This document shows positions 18,693 through 27,431 of a DNA stretch of 64,000 bases, in pieces. Each line of letters starts with the position of its first letter. The stretch's first letter is position 1. Source of the stretch: CAZTHK01 sp964613215. GTDB lineage: Bacteria; Krumholzibacteriota; Krumholzibacteriia; Krumholzibacteriales; CAZTHK01. The notes under the pieces are model-generated. The model saw only the letters and a program-made list of their open reading frames with translations. It was not told the origin of the DNA and made no database searches. Where the stretch lies: positions 56,109 through 120,108 of the forward strand of contig CAZTHK010000013.1 of NCBI GenBank assembly GCA_964613215.1, read 5' to 3'. The position numbers and the translations under genes are program-made.

Positions 18693-21221
18693 TCATCCTT
18701 TCCTTACCAGCAGGGAAACCGGAAAATCCCTCAGCAGCGCACCTACCGGAGTCTCTCCCGATACCGTGCCTCCGGCAAACAGGCTGGTCCATTCCCCCCG
18801 GGGAAGATCGATAGTGGTATCCTCTCCCCACTTCTCCAGGGTGAGAGTCAACCGGGGGGCCAGGGTTATTATATCGTTTCCCCTCATGAATGCCACCAGG
18901 TGATCTGACTGGCTCCCCCGGGCATACAGGGGAGTGTATTCTCCGGAGGGGGCGAACAGCAGGGGATGATCTCTCCTCAGTTTCAGTATCCTGTGAATGA
19001 GAAAGAGCTTGGGAAGTCCCTCCTCCATCCGGGAGACAATATCAGCGGTATGAAGATGTTTTACTTCCCTGAGAAGATTTTCCCTGAGCCGGTAGTCCAC
19101 CGGCCGGCGGTTGTCCGGGTCGACCAGATTCATGTCCCACAGCTCTGTTCCCTGATATAGATCCGGCACCCCGGGGGCGGTGTACTTGATAAGGGTCTGA
19201 GAGAGGGAGGCGGTCCTGGCTGCTTCTGCCACAGGGGGCAGGAAATTGCCAGTCACCTTCCTGAATTTCTCTTTCTCCAGCAGGCTGGTGATGAAGTTAC
19301 ACAGTCCTTCTTCATATTCCTGGTCGGGATCGGTCCAGGAGGTATTCTCCTTGGCTTCACGGACCGCCTTTATCATGTATGGGATCAGCCGGTCTGTCCC
19401 TATGGGCCATGTTCCTGCCAGGGTCTGGTAGAGAAAATATTCGGTGTTCCGGTCTATCAGGCCTTCCCTGCGGTGAGGCCGCCCGGCGGCGGATAATAGG
19501 CGCACCGCCTCCATCCATCTTCGAGGTATCTCCGAGAGGAGGTTTATTCTCAGCCGTACATCCTCTCCCCGCTTGGTATCGTGGGTTGCTGTAGTCAGCA
19601 TGGTGGCGGGACGATCTCTCTGTAACCTGATGCAGAAATCATGAAATTCCCCGGTGGACACTCCGAACCTGCCGGGGTCTCCTCCTACTTCGTTCAGTGA
19701 GATCAACCGGTTATAACGGTACAGGGCGGTATCTTCAAACCCCTTGGCCATAGCGGCGGCGGTAAGCTGCTGAAACCGGATGACAAACTCCTCCTTGGGA
19801 CCACCCCGATCTTTCAATAACAGTATATTCCTGATGAAATCCCATATTTTATCGCCGATATCCGGCCTTTTTCTGGCTGCATCGGTCAATGCCGCCCGGA
19901 TATACTTCCGGTCCCGGTCATTTATCTCTCCCCCGGAGGGAACCATATAGGTTCGGTAAACCGGAAAGCTTGCGGTTAGTTCTTCCACCGTTTCTTTGAT
20001 GATACTGCTGTTCCAATCGCCGGCAGGGGGGGAAGTCTTCAGCGATTCAGCCAGAAGTGTGGTAAGACGCGAGGTCTCAGAAACGAAATGGCTGCGGATC
20101 ACCTCCAGTCTGGATTGGCGGATCACTTCATCACAGGATGCTGTCCTCCCGGTGAAATCATGATAGAAATTGGTAAAGGCCTGTTCATTCTGCCGCTGGA
20201 TGAACAGGCCGGAGACGGTATTAAGAAAATCGTATCCGGTGGTTCCATGAATGGGCCAATTGGAGGGGAGATGTTCGCCGGGAGTTAGTATCTTTTCTGC
20301 TACCACCCAGGCACGGGGGCTTTCCTCCCTGAGCCTCCTGAAATACTGTTGTGGATTGGCAAAGCCATCCGGATGATCCACCCTGAATCCCTCTGCCCAG
20401 CCCCGGTGGTGCCACTCCAGGGGGAGACGGTGCACATGATCGAAAACCCGCCTGTCCTCGATTCTTATGCCGGCCAGATGGGTGAGGTGAAAGAAACGGC
20501 GGTAATTCACTTTATCATTTCCCTCCTGCCAGTAAGCGGGAAGATAGTACTGAAGGTGAATCAGCTTTTCCAGCTGTACGGGGTCACGGTTTATTCGCCC
20601 TATCAGGGTGGAGCAGGTATGGCCCGGTTCCCTGCTGTTTTCCGCATCAGCCAGGGATTCCAGATACTCCTCTGTTTCGGGGGAGACCGGAGTTTTTTGC
20701 CCGCAGAAGACCAGGTGGAATTCGTCCTCTTCCATTTCCAGCCGGATGGAACCGGACTGGAGAGCCTGGCCGAGGGGCCTGTCCAGAAAGGGGAGGAGGA
20801 CCCTGCTTTTAAGACCGGGCCGGGATGAGTCCCACAGGATATCGAAGAAGTGAGCGGTGGGGCTCAGGGGGCCCTCCCGCAGAACTCCCTGCCACTGGCG
20901 GTTGCCGGGTGCGGTGATGCACATGTGATTGGGAACTATATCCAGCACCTGCCTGAGGTCCTGCTTTTCCAGACTGCTGCAGAGGTTTTTATGAGCCTCC
21001 CGCCCGCCCAGTTCTGGATTTATCTCCTGGTAATCAACTATGTCGTAGCCGTGGGTACTCCCCGGAGCAGCCCGGAGATAAGGAGATGAGTATAGATGGC
21101 TGATGCCCAGCCGGGAGAGGTAGCCGGACAGTTCCGTAGCCCGGGTAAGATCGAAATCCGGGGTAATCTGAAGGCGGTAGGTGGAGGAGGGTATCAGGAT
21201 ATTTTGATTATAATCATCCAA
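18693..21221 (-). CDS. treY: Malto-oligosyltrehalose synthase
   Basis: Converts the reducing-end bond of maltodextrin or glycogen chains to the alpha,alpha-1,1 bond of trehalose. 842 residues, normal for the family. It opens with PSSTYRLQITPDFDLTRA and GISHLYSSPYLRA, and has DIVPNHM, GFRVDHPDGFANP (nucleophile Asp), WVVAEKILTPGE (acid Glu) and TATHDTKRGEDVR (third acid). The start is TTG at 21221, preceded by AAGGGAG. It is the first gene of the treYZ pair; together they make trehalose, a stress protectant, from stored glucan. Confidence 0.95.
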   Translation of the reverse strand: MDDYNQNILIPSSTYRLQITPDFDLTRATELSGYLSRLGISHLYSSPYLRAAPGSTHGYDIVDYQEINPELGGREAHKNLCSSLEKQDLRQVLDIVPNHMCITAPGNRQWQGVLREGPLSPTAHFFDILWDSSRPGLKSRVLLPFLDRPLGQALQSGSIRLEMEEDEFHLVFCGQKTPVSPETEEYLESLADAENSREPGHTCSTLIGRINRDPVQLEKLIHLQYYLPAYWQEGNDKVNYRRFFHLTHLAGIRIEDRRVFDHVHRLPLEWHHRGWAEGFRVDHPDGFANPQQYFRRLREESPRAWVVAEKILTPGEHLPSNWPIHGTTGYDFLNTVSGLFIQRQNEQAFTNFYHDFTGRTASCDEVIRQSRLEVIRSHFVSETSRLTTLLAESLKTSPPAGDWNSSIIKETVEELTASFPVYRTYMVPSGGEINDRDRKYIRAALTDAARKRPDIGDKIWDFIRNILLLKDRGGPKEEFVIRFQQLTAAAMAKGFEDTALYRYNRLISLNEVGGDPGRFGVSTGEFHDFCIRLQRDRPATMLTTATHDTKRGEDVRLRINLLSEIPRRWMEAVRLLSAAGRPHRREGLIDRNTEYFLYQTLAGTWPIGTDRLIPYMIKAVREAKENTSWTDPDQEYEEGLCNFITSLLEKEKFRKVTGNFLPPVAEAARTASLSQTLIKYTAPGVPDLYQGTELWDMNLVDPDNRRPVDYRLRENLLREVKHLHTADIVSRMEEGLPKLFLIHRILKLRRDHPLLFAPSGEYTPLYARGSQSDHLVAFMRGNDIITLAPRLTLTLEKWGEDTTIDLPRGEWTSLFAGGTVSGETPVGALLRDFPVSLLVRKG

Positions 21222-21392
21222 ATGGTTCTCCCTTCCGGTCCGGGTCCTGATTCAGATATCAGCTCTCCGGATAGTATACCAGGAAAATTCATTGTGTTAA
21301 CAGGCCAATATCACAAAAGTGCCGACTTGATTATACATCTGCCTGCTTTAGTCACTTTCCTGCCGACGGATTGAAGTAACCCGGGAGGCGGT

Positions 21393-21430
21393 GAAGAAAC
21401 AAGTCGGTGAAAAGGAGAATCGCCCAATTG
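21393..21430 (+). repeat. Dispersed 38-base repeat, copy 2
   Basis: Partner of 15660-15697. Three mismatches in 38. The surrounding bases keep a weak open frame (KSVKRRIAQL here against KSVKRRISQL in copy 1), so both may derive from one coding element. Confidence 0.6.
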
Positions 21431-21619
21431 TGTGAGTATTTACGCTGTGTAATACTGCATAAACTGCAAATAGTTACGGGAATAGACAGGAGGCGCGGAG
21501 GGGGCCTTGAACCGGGCGGGAAATTAATTCAGGCTAAAGGCGCCCCGCCGGTCTTATCCTGACAGAGGATAAAATGGAATTATGCTCTGAACCGGAATGG
21601 GAGACAGCAGAAGGATGAG

Positions 21620-21659
21620 ACGGAGTCCCGGCAACCTTTAGACAGGTTGGAGGCTCCGT
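21620..21659 (+). promoter_or_regulatory. Two-tier hairpin in the ftsH leader
   Basis: Outer arms ACGGAG (21620-21625) and CTCCGT (21654-21659) enclose an inner stem CAACCT (21632-21637) with AGGTTG (21644-21649). Nested perfect pairing suggests a folded RNA or DNA element. Confidence 0.45.
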
Positions 21660-21686
21660 GCATTATTATACCCGGACGCTCTTTGG

Positions 21687-21743
21687 TTCCGGAGAACCGG
21701 GAACATTTCCCCGGCTTTGTATTTGATTCCCGGTTCTCCGGAA
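21687..21743 (+). promoter_or_regulatory. Perfect 17-bp inverted repeat upstream of ftsH
   Basis: TTCCGGAGAACCGGGAA at 21687-21703 is exactly complementary to 21727-21743, with a 23-base loop. The right arm runs directly into GGAGGG, a ribosome-site-like run, 50 bases before ftsH. It could be a heat- or protein-responsive leader or the terminator of an unseen upstream transcript; there is no T-run. Confidence 0.55.
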
Positions 21744-21795
21744 GGAGGGTTATACCGGTTGACACAGCGAAACTGCTGTTGAGGTATTTGAAAAG

Positions 21796-23685
21796 ATGAA
21801 GGATGAAAATAACAAGTTCGGGCCGGAGAAATACACCCCCAGACAGCGGAAGATGGGTATAATATTCTGGATAATCATGCTGGTCATTCTGTCTGTATAT
21901 CTCTATTTCTCTACGCACCGTACCCGGCGGGTTAAGATATCCTACTCTCAATTCAAACAGCAGGTGGAGGGGGGGAATGTGGATAAGGTTACCATAAGGG
22001 GAGGCAGGATAAAGGGGGAGTTCGAGGGTGTATACAGGGTAAAAGCGGACCAGGAAGAAGTGAAGGAATATCAGTATTTCAAAACGGTAAAGCCGCAGAT
22101 AGAAGATACCGGATTGATGGGGCTTCTGGAAAAAAATGAAGTGGAAGTGAGGGCGGAGATCGATGAGAGGCCCTGGGTGCTGACTGTGCTGATATACGCA
22201 TTGCCGTGGATACTGATTGTAGGCTTTTTCGTATATATGAGAAAGAGGATGAGCGGTCGGGGCCGGGGTCCCATGGGTGGTGGTATATTCGGGATTGGAA
22301 AGTCCAGGGCCAAAAGGATTACCGGAGAGACCAGTGAAGCTGACTTCGATGATGTAGCGGGGCTGTCCAACGCCAAGAAGGATCTCAGGGAGGTGGTGGA
22401 ATATCTCAAGAGTCCGGATAAATTTATCAGCCTGGGTGCGGCGATACCCAAAGGTATTCTGCTGGTGGGGCCTCCGGGCACCGGCAAGACCCTGCTGGCC
22501 AGGGCCGCCGCAGGTGAAGCAGATGTTTCATTCTTCAGCATCAGCGGCTCGGAATTCATAGAGATGTTTGTGGGGGTGGGAGCCTCCCGGGTGAGGGATC
22601 TGTTCGAGAAGGCCAAGAAAGCTGCTCCCTCCATAGTATTTATAGATGAGCTCGATTCTATCGGCAGGGCCAGGGGAACGGGAGTGGGAGGGGGACATGA
22701 TGAAAGGGAACAGACTCTGAATCAGGTGCTTGCAGAGATGGATGGGTTCATACCCAAACAGGCCACAGTTGTGCTGGCTGCCACCAACAGACCGGATGTG
22801 CTGGACCCGGCCCTGGTAAGACCGGGAAGATTCGACCGGCGGATCACCCTGCATCTTCCCCGGAAGGAAGCCAGAACCAGGATACTGGAGATCCATACCC
22901 AGGATGTCCCCCTGGCCGGGGATGTGGATCTGGAGAATATCGCAGCCAGGACAGTGGGATTCTCCGGCGCCGATCTGAAAAATCTGGTAAACGAAGCAGC
23001 CCTGCTGGCGGGAAGGAATAAAAAGGACAGGGTTGATTTCGAGGATTTCAACAGGGCCAGGGATAAGATACTGCTTGGTCCGAGGATAGATATGGTTATC
23101 ACCGAGGATGAGAAGAAGGTGATTGCTTATCATGAGGCCGGCCACGCTGTGGTAGCCGAGTTCCTCCCCCACAGCGATCCCCTGCAGAAGGTGACCATTA
23201 TTCCCAGAGGCAAGACCCTGGGAGCCACCGAGCAGATACCGGAGAAGGAGAGGCATAATTATAAGAAGGCCTATCTGGAGGAACGGATAGCGGTGATGCT
23301 GGGAGGCAGAGCGGCTGAGAAGATAATATTCGATGATATTTCCAACGGTGCAGCCAGCGACCTGAAAGAATCCACCAGGCTGGCCAGGAGAATGGTCTGC
23401 CTGTGGGGTATGAGCGATAAGCTGGGACCGGTATATTTCCAGGAGGGCGAAGAGCATATGTTCCTGGGCAAGGAGATGACTCAGCAGAAGAGATTCAGTG
23501 AACATACCGCCAGGATAATAGATCAGGAGATAGAGGATCTGATCAAGAGGATGGAGGAGAAAGCAGTTAAGATACTTAAGGATAAAAGGGAAAAGCTGGA
23601 GGATCTGGCCGGGGTGCTGCTGGAAAAAGAAACAGTGGAGAGTGAGGAGCTCGAGGAAATACTGGAGAGGGAGAAGGAAGATTAA
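21796..23685 (+). CDS. ftsH: ATP-dependent zinc metalloprotease FtsH
   Basis: Membrane-bound AAA+ protease that degrades misfolded membrane proteins and some regulators. 629 residues. Two membrane segments (about 20-38 and 130-150) flank a small periplasmic domain. The AAA domain has VGPPGTGKT (Walker A), IVFIDELDSIG (Walker B), the pore motif FVGVGASRV and RPGRFDRR (arginine finger). The protease site is HEAGH with a distal Asp in NGAASDLKEST. The C-terminal tail is acidic and coiled. It is monocistronic and preceded by strong inverted repeats. The ATG is the first in frame; its ribosome site (GAGG) is 12 bases away, rather distant. Confidence 0.95.
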   Translation: MKDENNKFGPEKYTPRQRKMGIIFWIIMLVILSVYLYFSTHRTRRVKISYSQFKQQVEGGNVDKVTIRGGRIKGEFEGVYRVKADQEEVKEYQYFKTVKPQIEDTGLMGLLEKNEVEVRAEIDERPWVLTVLIYALPWILIVGFFVYMRKRMSGRGRGPMGGGIFGIGKSRAKRITGETSEADFDDVAGLSNAKKDLREVVEYLKSPDKFISLGAAIPKGILLVGPPGTGKTLLARAAAGEADVSFFSISGSEFIEMFVGVGASRVRDLFEKAKKAAPSIVFIDELDSIGRARGTGVGGGHDEREQTLNQVLAEMDGFIPKQATVVLAATNRPDVLDPALVRPGRFDRRITLHLPRKEARTRILEIHTQDVPLAGDVDLENIAARTVGFSGADLKNLVNEAALLAGRNKKDRVDFEDFNRARDKILLGPRIDMVITEDEKKVIAYHEAGHAVVAEFLPHSDPLQKVTIIPRGKTLGATEQIPEKERHNYKKAYLEERIAVMLGGRAAEKIIFDDISNGAASDLKESTRLARRMVCLWGMSDKLGPVYFQEGEEHMFLGKEMTQQKRFSEHTARIIDQEIEDLIKRMEEKAVKILKDKREKLEDLAGVLLEKETVESEELEEILEREKED

Positions 23686-23759
23686 CCTCAACGGTAACTG
23701 TCCGGGCTCCGGCAGGGCCACTTCTGAGGTTGCCGGCCAGGCTTTTTGATATTTTTTAA

Positions 23760-23788
23760 TTGTAAGTGAAAGAACTATCACGTATAAA
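23760..23788 (+). promoter_or_regulatory. Sigma-70 promoter directly in front of the rhodanese gene
   Basis: TTGTAA, a 17-base spacer and TATAAA. The -10 ends seven bases before the ATG at 23795, so transcription would start at or next to the start codon. No ribosome site is present (bases before ATG are AATTAGTT), which fits a leaderless mRNA. Confidence 0.5.
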
Positions 23789-23794
23789 TTAGTT

Positions 23795-25099
23795 ATGCCG
23801 GAAAGAAACAATTCCATAAAGCTGCCTCGCATTTCCACCGGTGATCTGCTGGTCCGCCTGGAAGATCCCGGATTGAAGCTGATCGATGTACGCTCGCCAG
23901 ATGCCTATAATGGCTGGAAGCTGAAGGATGAGAAACGGGGGGGGCACATCAGGGGAGCCCGGAGCCTTCCGGCCAGGTGGGCCGATTACATTGACTGGAT
24001 CGAGATGGTCCGGCACAAGGATATAAAGCCTGAAGACAACCTGGCGGTTTATGGTTACCGGAAGGATGAAACAGAGAAGGTGGCACGGCAGTTGATCCGG
24101 ACGGGATATCCTTCGGTATCGGTTTATCTTGACTTTACAGGTGAATGGAGCGGCAACCCGGACCTTCCCATGGAGAGGCTGCCCCGGTACAAACATCTGG
24201 TTTCCCCCCGCTGGCTCAGGAGCCTGATGGATACGGGCACTGCTCCGGAGTACCAGAATGACAGGCTGGTGATAGCCCATGCTCACTATCGCAACCGGGA
24301 GGATTACCTGGAGGGACACATACCCGGCGCGGTTGATCTGGATACCAACAGCCTGGAGTCGCCGGAAACCTGGAACCGCCGCAGCCCCAAGGAGATAGAG
24401 GAAACCCTGATGGAGCTGGGAATAGATACCCGTACCACCGTGGTCCTGTACGGAAGGTTTTCCTTCCCGGACAACCGCGATCCCTTCCCCGGGAGCAGTG
24501 CCGGACAGCTGGCGGCCATGCGGTGTGCCCTGATCATGCTGTATGCGGGGGTGGAGGATGTGCGTATTCTTAACGGAGGGCTGCGGGCCTGGCTGGAGGC
24601 GGGTTATGAAACCACCACCGCTGAAACAGGGAGACACCCCGTATCCGGCTTTGGAGCAGAGATCCCGGCTCATCCGGAATTTGTCGTCGACCTGCCGGAG
24701 GCGAAGGAAGTTCTGAAAGCTCCTGACCGGAACCTGGTTAGTGTGCGAAGCTGGGCGGAATATACCGGGGAGGTCAGCGGGTATGACTATATAGAGAAAA
24801 GGGGAAGAATCCCGGGTTCCGTTTTCGGCAACTGCGGAAGTGATGCCTATCATATGGAGAACTACCGGAATCTGGATCATACCATGCGGGAATACCATGA
24901 GATTGAAAAGATGTGGCGGGAGGGGGGCATTACCCCGGACAGGTACAATTCATTCTACTGCGGGACCGGCTGGCGGGCCAGCGAAGCTTTTATCTCAGCC
25001 TGGCTGATGGGCTGGTCCCGGATATCGGTATTCGACGGGGGATGGTTCCAATGGAGTAACCATGAAGGCAATCCCTGCGAAAAAGGGGCGCCCCCTTGA
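23795..25099 (+). CDS. eanB: Multi-rhodanese sulfurtransferase, EanB-like (hercynine to ergothioneine)
   Basis: 434 residues made of rhodanese-like modules (about 10-130, 140-275, 285-430). Only the last has an active-site cysteine, Cys389 in FYCGTGWRASEA; the first two carry VYGYRKDE and VLYGRFSF instead. EanB of green sulfur bacteria transfers persulfide sulfur onto the imidazole of trimethylhistidine without oxygen. Its key residues, as I recall them, are Cys412 with flanking Tyr411 and Thr414, and Tyr353, 59 residues before the cysteine. Here the cysteine is in Y-C-G-T and Tyr330 is exactly 59 residues before it. The neighbouring egtD-like gene supports the call. A thiosulfate sulfurtransferase of other purpose is the alternative. 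Confidence 0.8.
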   Translation: MPERNNSIKLPRISTGDLLVRLEDPGLKLIDVRSPDAYNGWKLKDEKRGGHIRGARSLPARWADYIDWIEMVRHKDIKPEDNLAVYGYRKDETEKVARQLIRTGYPSVSVYLDFTGEWSGNPDLPMERLPRYKHLVSPRWLRSLMDTGTAPEYQNDRLVIAHAHYRNREDYLEGHIPGAVDLDTNSLESPETWNRRSPKEIEETLMELGIDTRTTVVLYGRFSFPDNRDPFPGSSAGQLAAMRCALIMLYAGVEDVRILNGGLRAWLEAGYETTTAETGRHPVSGFGAEIPAHPEFVVDLPEAKEVLKAPDRNLVSVRSWAEYTGEVSGYDYIEKRGRIPGSVFGNCGSDAYHMENYRNLDHTMREYHEIEKMWREGGITPDRYNSFYCGTGWRASEAFISAWLMGWSRISVFDGGWFQWSNHEGNPCEKGAPP

Positions 25100-25199
25100 T
25101 TTCCTCGGGGCAGATGGGATTTAAAGGTCAGGAACCAGCGGATAAAGTGAGTCGAAACAGGATGTTAGTTGAACTGTGGGTGAGTGGTTGCAGGAATTT

Positions 25200-26201
25200 A
25201 TGAGTATTAATAAAGAGATAAGTTTCTCTCCTTCTGTTACCATAGACAATTTTCTGCCCCGGAACCGGAATGATGTACATCCGGATGAAATTCTGGCCGG
25301 CCTGACCGGGGATAAGAAATACATATCCAGTATATTTTTCTATGATGAAACCGGGTCCAGACTATTCGAAGCTATAACCCAACTGCCCGAATACTATCTT
25401 TATCATACGGAGCTTGAGCTATTAAGCGAAGTGGCTCCGCTGGTTTGCAGCTCTAAGCAGTGTGTGGATATAGTGGAGATAGGAAGCGGCGACTGCTCCA
25501 AGATTTCAATCCTGCTGGAGGCAATACCGCCGGCAGGGAGAAAAACAGTGCGTTATATTCCGGTGGATATCAGTCCTTCCGCCCTTGAAAAGTCCTCCCG
25601 TATGCTGAACAGCAGATTTCCGGGAGTGGAGTTTCACGGGGTGGCGGCTAATTTTATCGACCAGCTGAATTTCATTCCGGAGGGGAATAGAAGGTTCTTC
25701 TGTTTCCTGGGGAGTACTCTGGGAAATCTTTCCTCCCAGCAGTCTCTCCGGTTTCTCAGACGGATAAGGGAGAACATGCATCCTGGAAATGAACTGCTGA
25801 TGGGTCTGGATATGGTCAAAGACACCGGAGTGCTGGAGAGGGCCTATAATGACAGCGCCGGGGTAACTGCGGAATTCAACCTTAACATACTGAAGGTGGT
25901 CAACCGCCATGCCGGCACCAACTTCGACCCGGACGACTTTCTGCATGTGGCCTTTTATAATCCCGCCCATTCCAGGATCGAGATGCACCTGAAGGCCAAC
26001 CGGGATGTGGAGGTGGAATCGCCCCATCTGGAGGAGAGGATAGTTGTCAGAAGGGGGGAGATGATTCATACCGAAAACTCGCATAAGTTCACCCGGAAGC
26101 AGATACACCGGCTGGCAGAAAGAGCGGGATTGACCATACGGGAGATTTTCACCGACCGGAGGGAATGGTTTTCACTGGTTTACCTGGTAAGGAAATTATA
26201 G
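25200..26201 (+). CDS. egtD: L-histidine N-alpha-methyltransferase (EgtD/EanA type)
   Basis: 333 residues. Trimethylates histidine to hercynine using three S-adenosylmethionine. Family motifs: YISSIFFYDETGSRLFEAIT and LPEYYLYHTELELL near the start, the SAM loop VEIGSGDCSKI, YIPVDISPSALE and FCFLGSTLGNL. The C-terminal part ends in a FTRKQIHRLAERAG and RREWFSLVYLV as in the family. No oxygen-dependent egtB or egtC is present; the upstream rhodanese would complete the pathway. ATG 25200 is preceded by AGGA; an in-frame GTG at 25176 is possible. The cysteine desulfurase gene begins four bases after the stop. Confidence 0.9.
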   Translation: MSINKEISFSPSVTIDNFLPRNRNDVHPDEILAGLTGDKKYISSIFFYDETGSRLFEAITQLPEYYLYHTELELLSEVAPLVCSSKQCVDIVEIGSGDCSKISILLEAIPPAGRKTVRYIPVDISPSALEKSSRMLNSRFPGVEFHGVAANFIDQLNFIPEGNRRFFCFLGSTLGNLSSQQSLRFLRRIRENMHPGNELLMGLDMVKDTGVLERAYNDSAGVTAEFNLNILKVVNRHAGTNFDPDDFLHVAFYNPAHSRIEMHLKANRDVEVESPHLEERIVVRRGEMIHTENSHKFTRKQIHRLAERAGLTIREIFTDRREWFSLVYLVRKL

Positions 26202-26205
26202 CGAT

Positions 26206-27429
26206 ATGCTGAATATAGAGAGAATAAGAAGAGATTTTCCCATATTGAACAGTAAAATGGGAAACCAGCAGCTGGCCTATCTGGACAATGCGGCTACCAC
26301 TCAAAAGCCCGGACAGGTTCTGGATGTCATAACGGAGTTTTACACCCGCAGCTACAGTAATATCCACCGGGGGGTGTACCTTCTAAGCCGGCAGGCGGAG
26401 CGGGAATATGAGGAAGCCAGAGAGAGGGTAAAGGATTTTATCAATGCCGGCAGCAGGGAAGAAATAATCTTTACCGGCGGTACCACCGAAGCAATAAATC
26501 TGGCGGCCGGTTCCTTCGGGGAGGCGATGGTGAGGGAGGGGGATGAGGTTATAATCTCCGGGATGGAACACCATTCCAACATCATACCCTGGCAGAGGCT
26601 GTGCCACAACAGGGGAGCGGGGCTGAGGGTGATTCCTGTCAGCATGGAGGGATCTCTGAATCTGGGCAGGCTGGAAGAGCTTATATCTTCGAGGACCAGA
26701 CTTATTGCGGTCACCCATGTGTCCAATGTGCTGGGAGTGATCAATCCGGTAGAAAAGATAATCCGGCGGGCCCACCGGGATAATATTCCCGTACTGGTGG
26801 ACGGAGCCCAGGCGGTGCAGCATCTTCCGGTGGATGTAAGTGAGCTGGACTGCGATTTCTATGTATTTTCGGGGCACAAGATATATGCCTCCACCGGTAT
26901 AGGTGTGCTGTACGGCAAGAAGAGATGGCTGGAGGCGATGCCTCCCTATCAGAGTGGCGGAGGGATGATAGAATCTGTGAACATCGGCAAAACCAGCTAT
27001 GCCGGGCCGCCCATGAAATTCGAACCCGGCACAGCCAATGTGGCGGGTGCGGTGAGCCTGAAAAGGGCTGTCGATTATGTAGAGGAGAAGGGGCTGGAGC
27101 AGATTGCCGCCCATGAAGAGAAGCTGCTGTCTGTGCTGGTGGAGAGGCTTAAAAAGTGTGAGGGGGTGACCATCTACGCGCCCTCTGCAAATCGCTGCGG
27201 CGTGCTGTCATTCAATCTGGATGGCATACATCCCTTCGATGCCGGTATGATCCTGGATAAGATGGGAATAGCGGTGCGCACCGGCACTCATTGTGCCCAG
27301 CCGCTTATGAAGTCCCTGGGAACAGAGGGAACCGTCCGGGCCTCCCTGGCTCTGTACAATACCGAAGGGGAGATCGACCGCCTGATCCGGGGAGTCAGAA
27401 AGATTCAGAATATGATGGAAGTCAGCTGA
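26206..27429 (+). CDS. sufS: Group II cysteine desulfurase SufS
   Basis: 407 residues, PLP enzyme that removes sulfur from cysteine as an enzyme-bound persulfide. Seen: YLDNAATTQKP at the start, MEHHSNIIPW, the PLP lysine in FSGHKIYASTGIG and the catalytic cysteine in RTGTHCAQPLM. It is followed two bases later by sufE, its usual partner. No sufB, sufC or sufD is in the window, so it may supply general Fe-S assembly elsewhere or sulfur for the adjacent EanB-like protein. Gene spacing of a few bases makes egtD-sufS-sufE one transcription unit. Confidence 0.93.
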   Translation: MLNIERIRRDFPILNSKMGNQQLAYLDNAATTQKPGQVLDVITEFYTRSYSNIHRGVYLLSRQAEREYEEARERVKDFINAGSREEIIFTGGTTEAINLAAGSFGEAMVREGDEVIISGMEHHSNIIPWQRLCHNRGAGLRVIPVSMEGSLNLGRLEELISSRTRLIAVTHVSNVLGVINPVEKIIRRAHRDNIPVLVDGAQAVQHLPVDVSELDCDFYVFSGHKIYASTGIGVLYGKKRWLEAMPPYQSGGGMIESVNIGKTSYAGPPMKFEPGTANVAGAVSLKRAVDYVEEKGLEQIAAHEEKLLSVLVERLKKCEGVTIYAPSANRCGVLSFNLDGIHPFDAGMILDKMGIAVRTGTHCAQPLMKSLGTEGTVRASLALYNTEGEIDRLIRGVRKIQNMMEVS

Positions 27430-27431
27430 AA

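Larger units (their letters stand above)
21222..21795. other. Divergent leader region of treY and ftsH
   Basis: About 570 bases. It holds a copy of the dispersed repeat (21393-21430) and two strong hairpins (21620-21659, 21687-21743) on the ftsH side. No coding sequence supported. Confidence 0.5.

Noticed and set aside
22528..23838. 436-codon open frame opposite ftsH
   Set aside because: It is the antisense shadow of the AAA and protease domains; ftsH motifs are complete on the plus strand.
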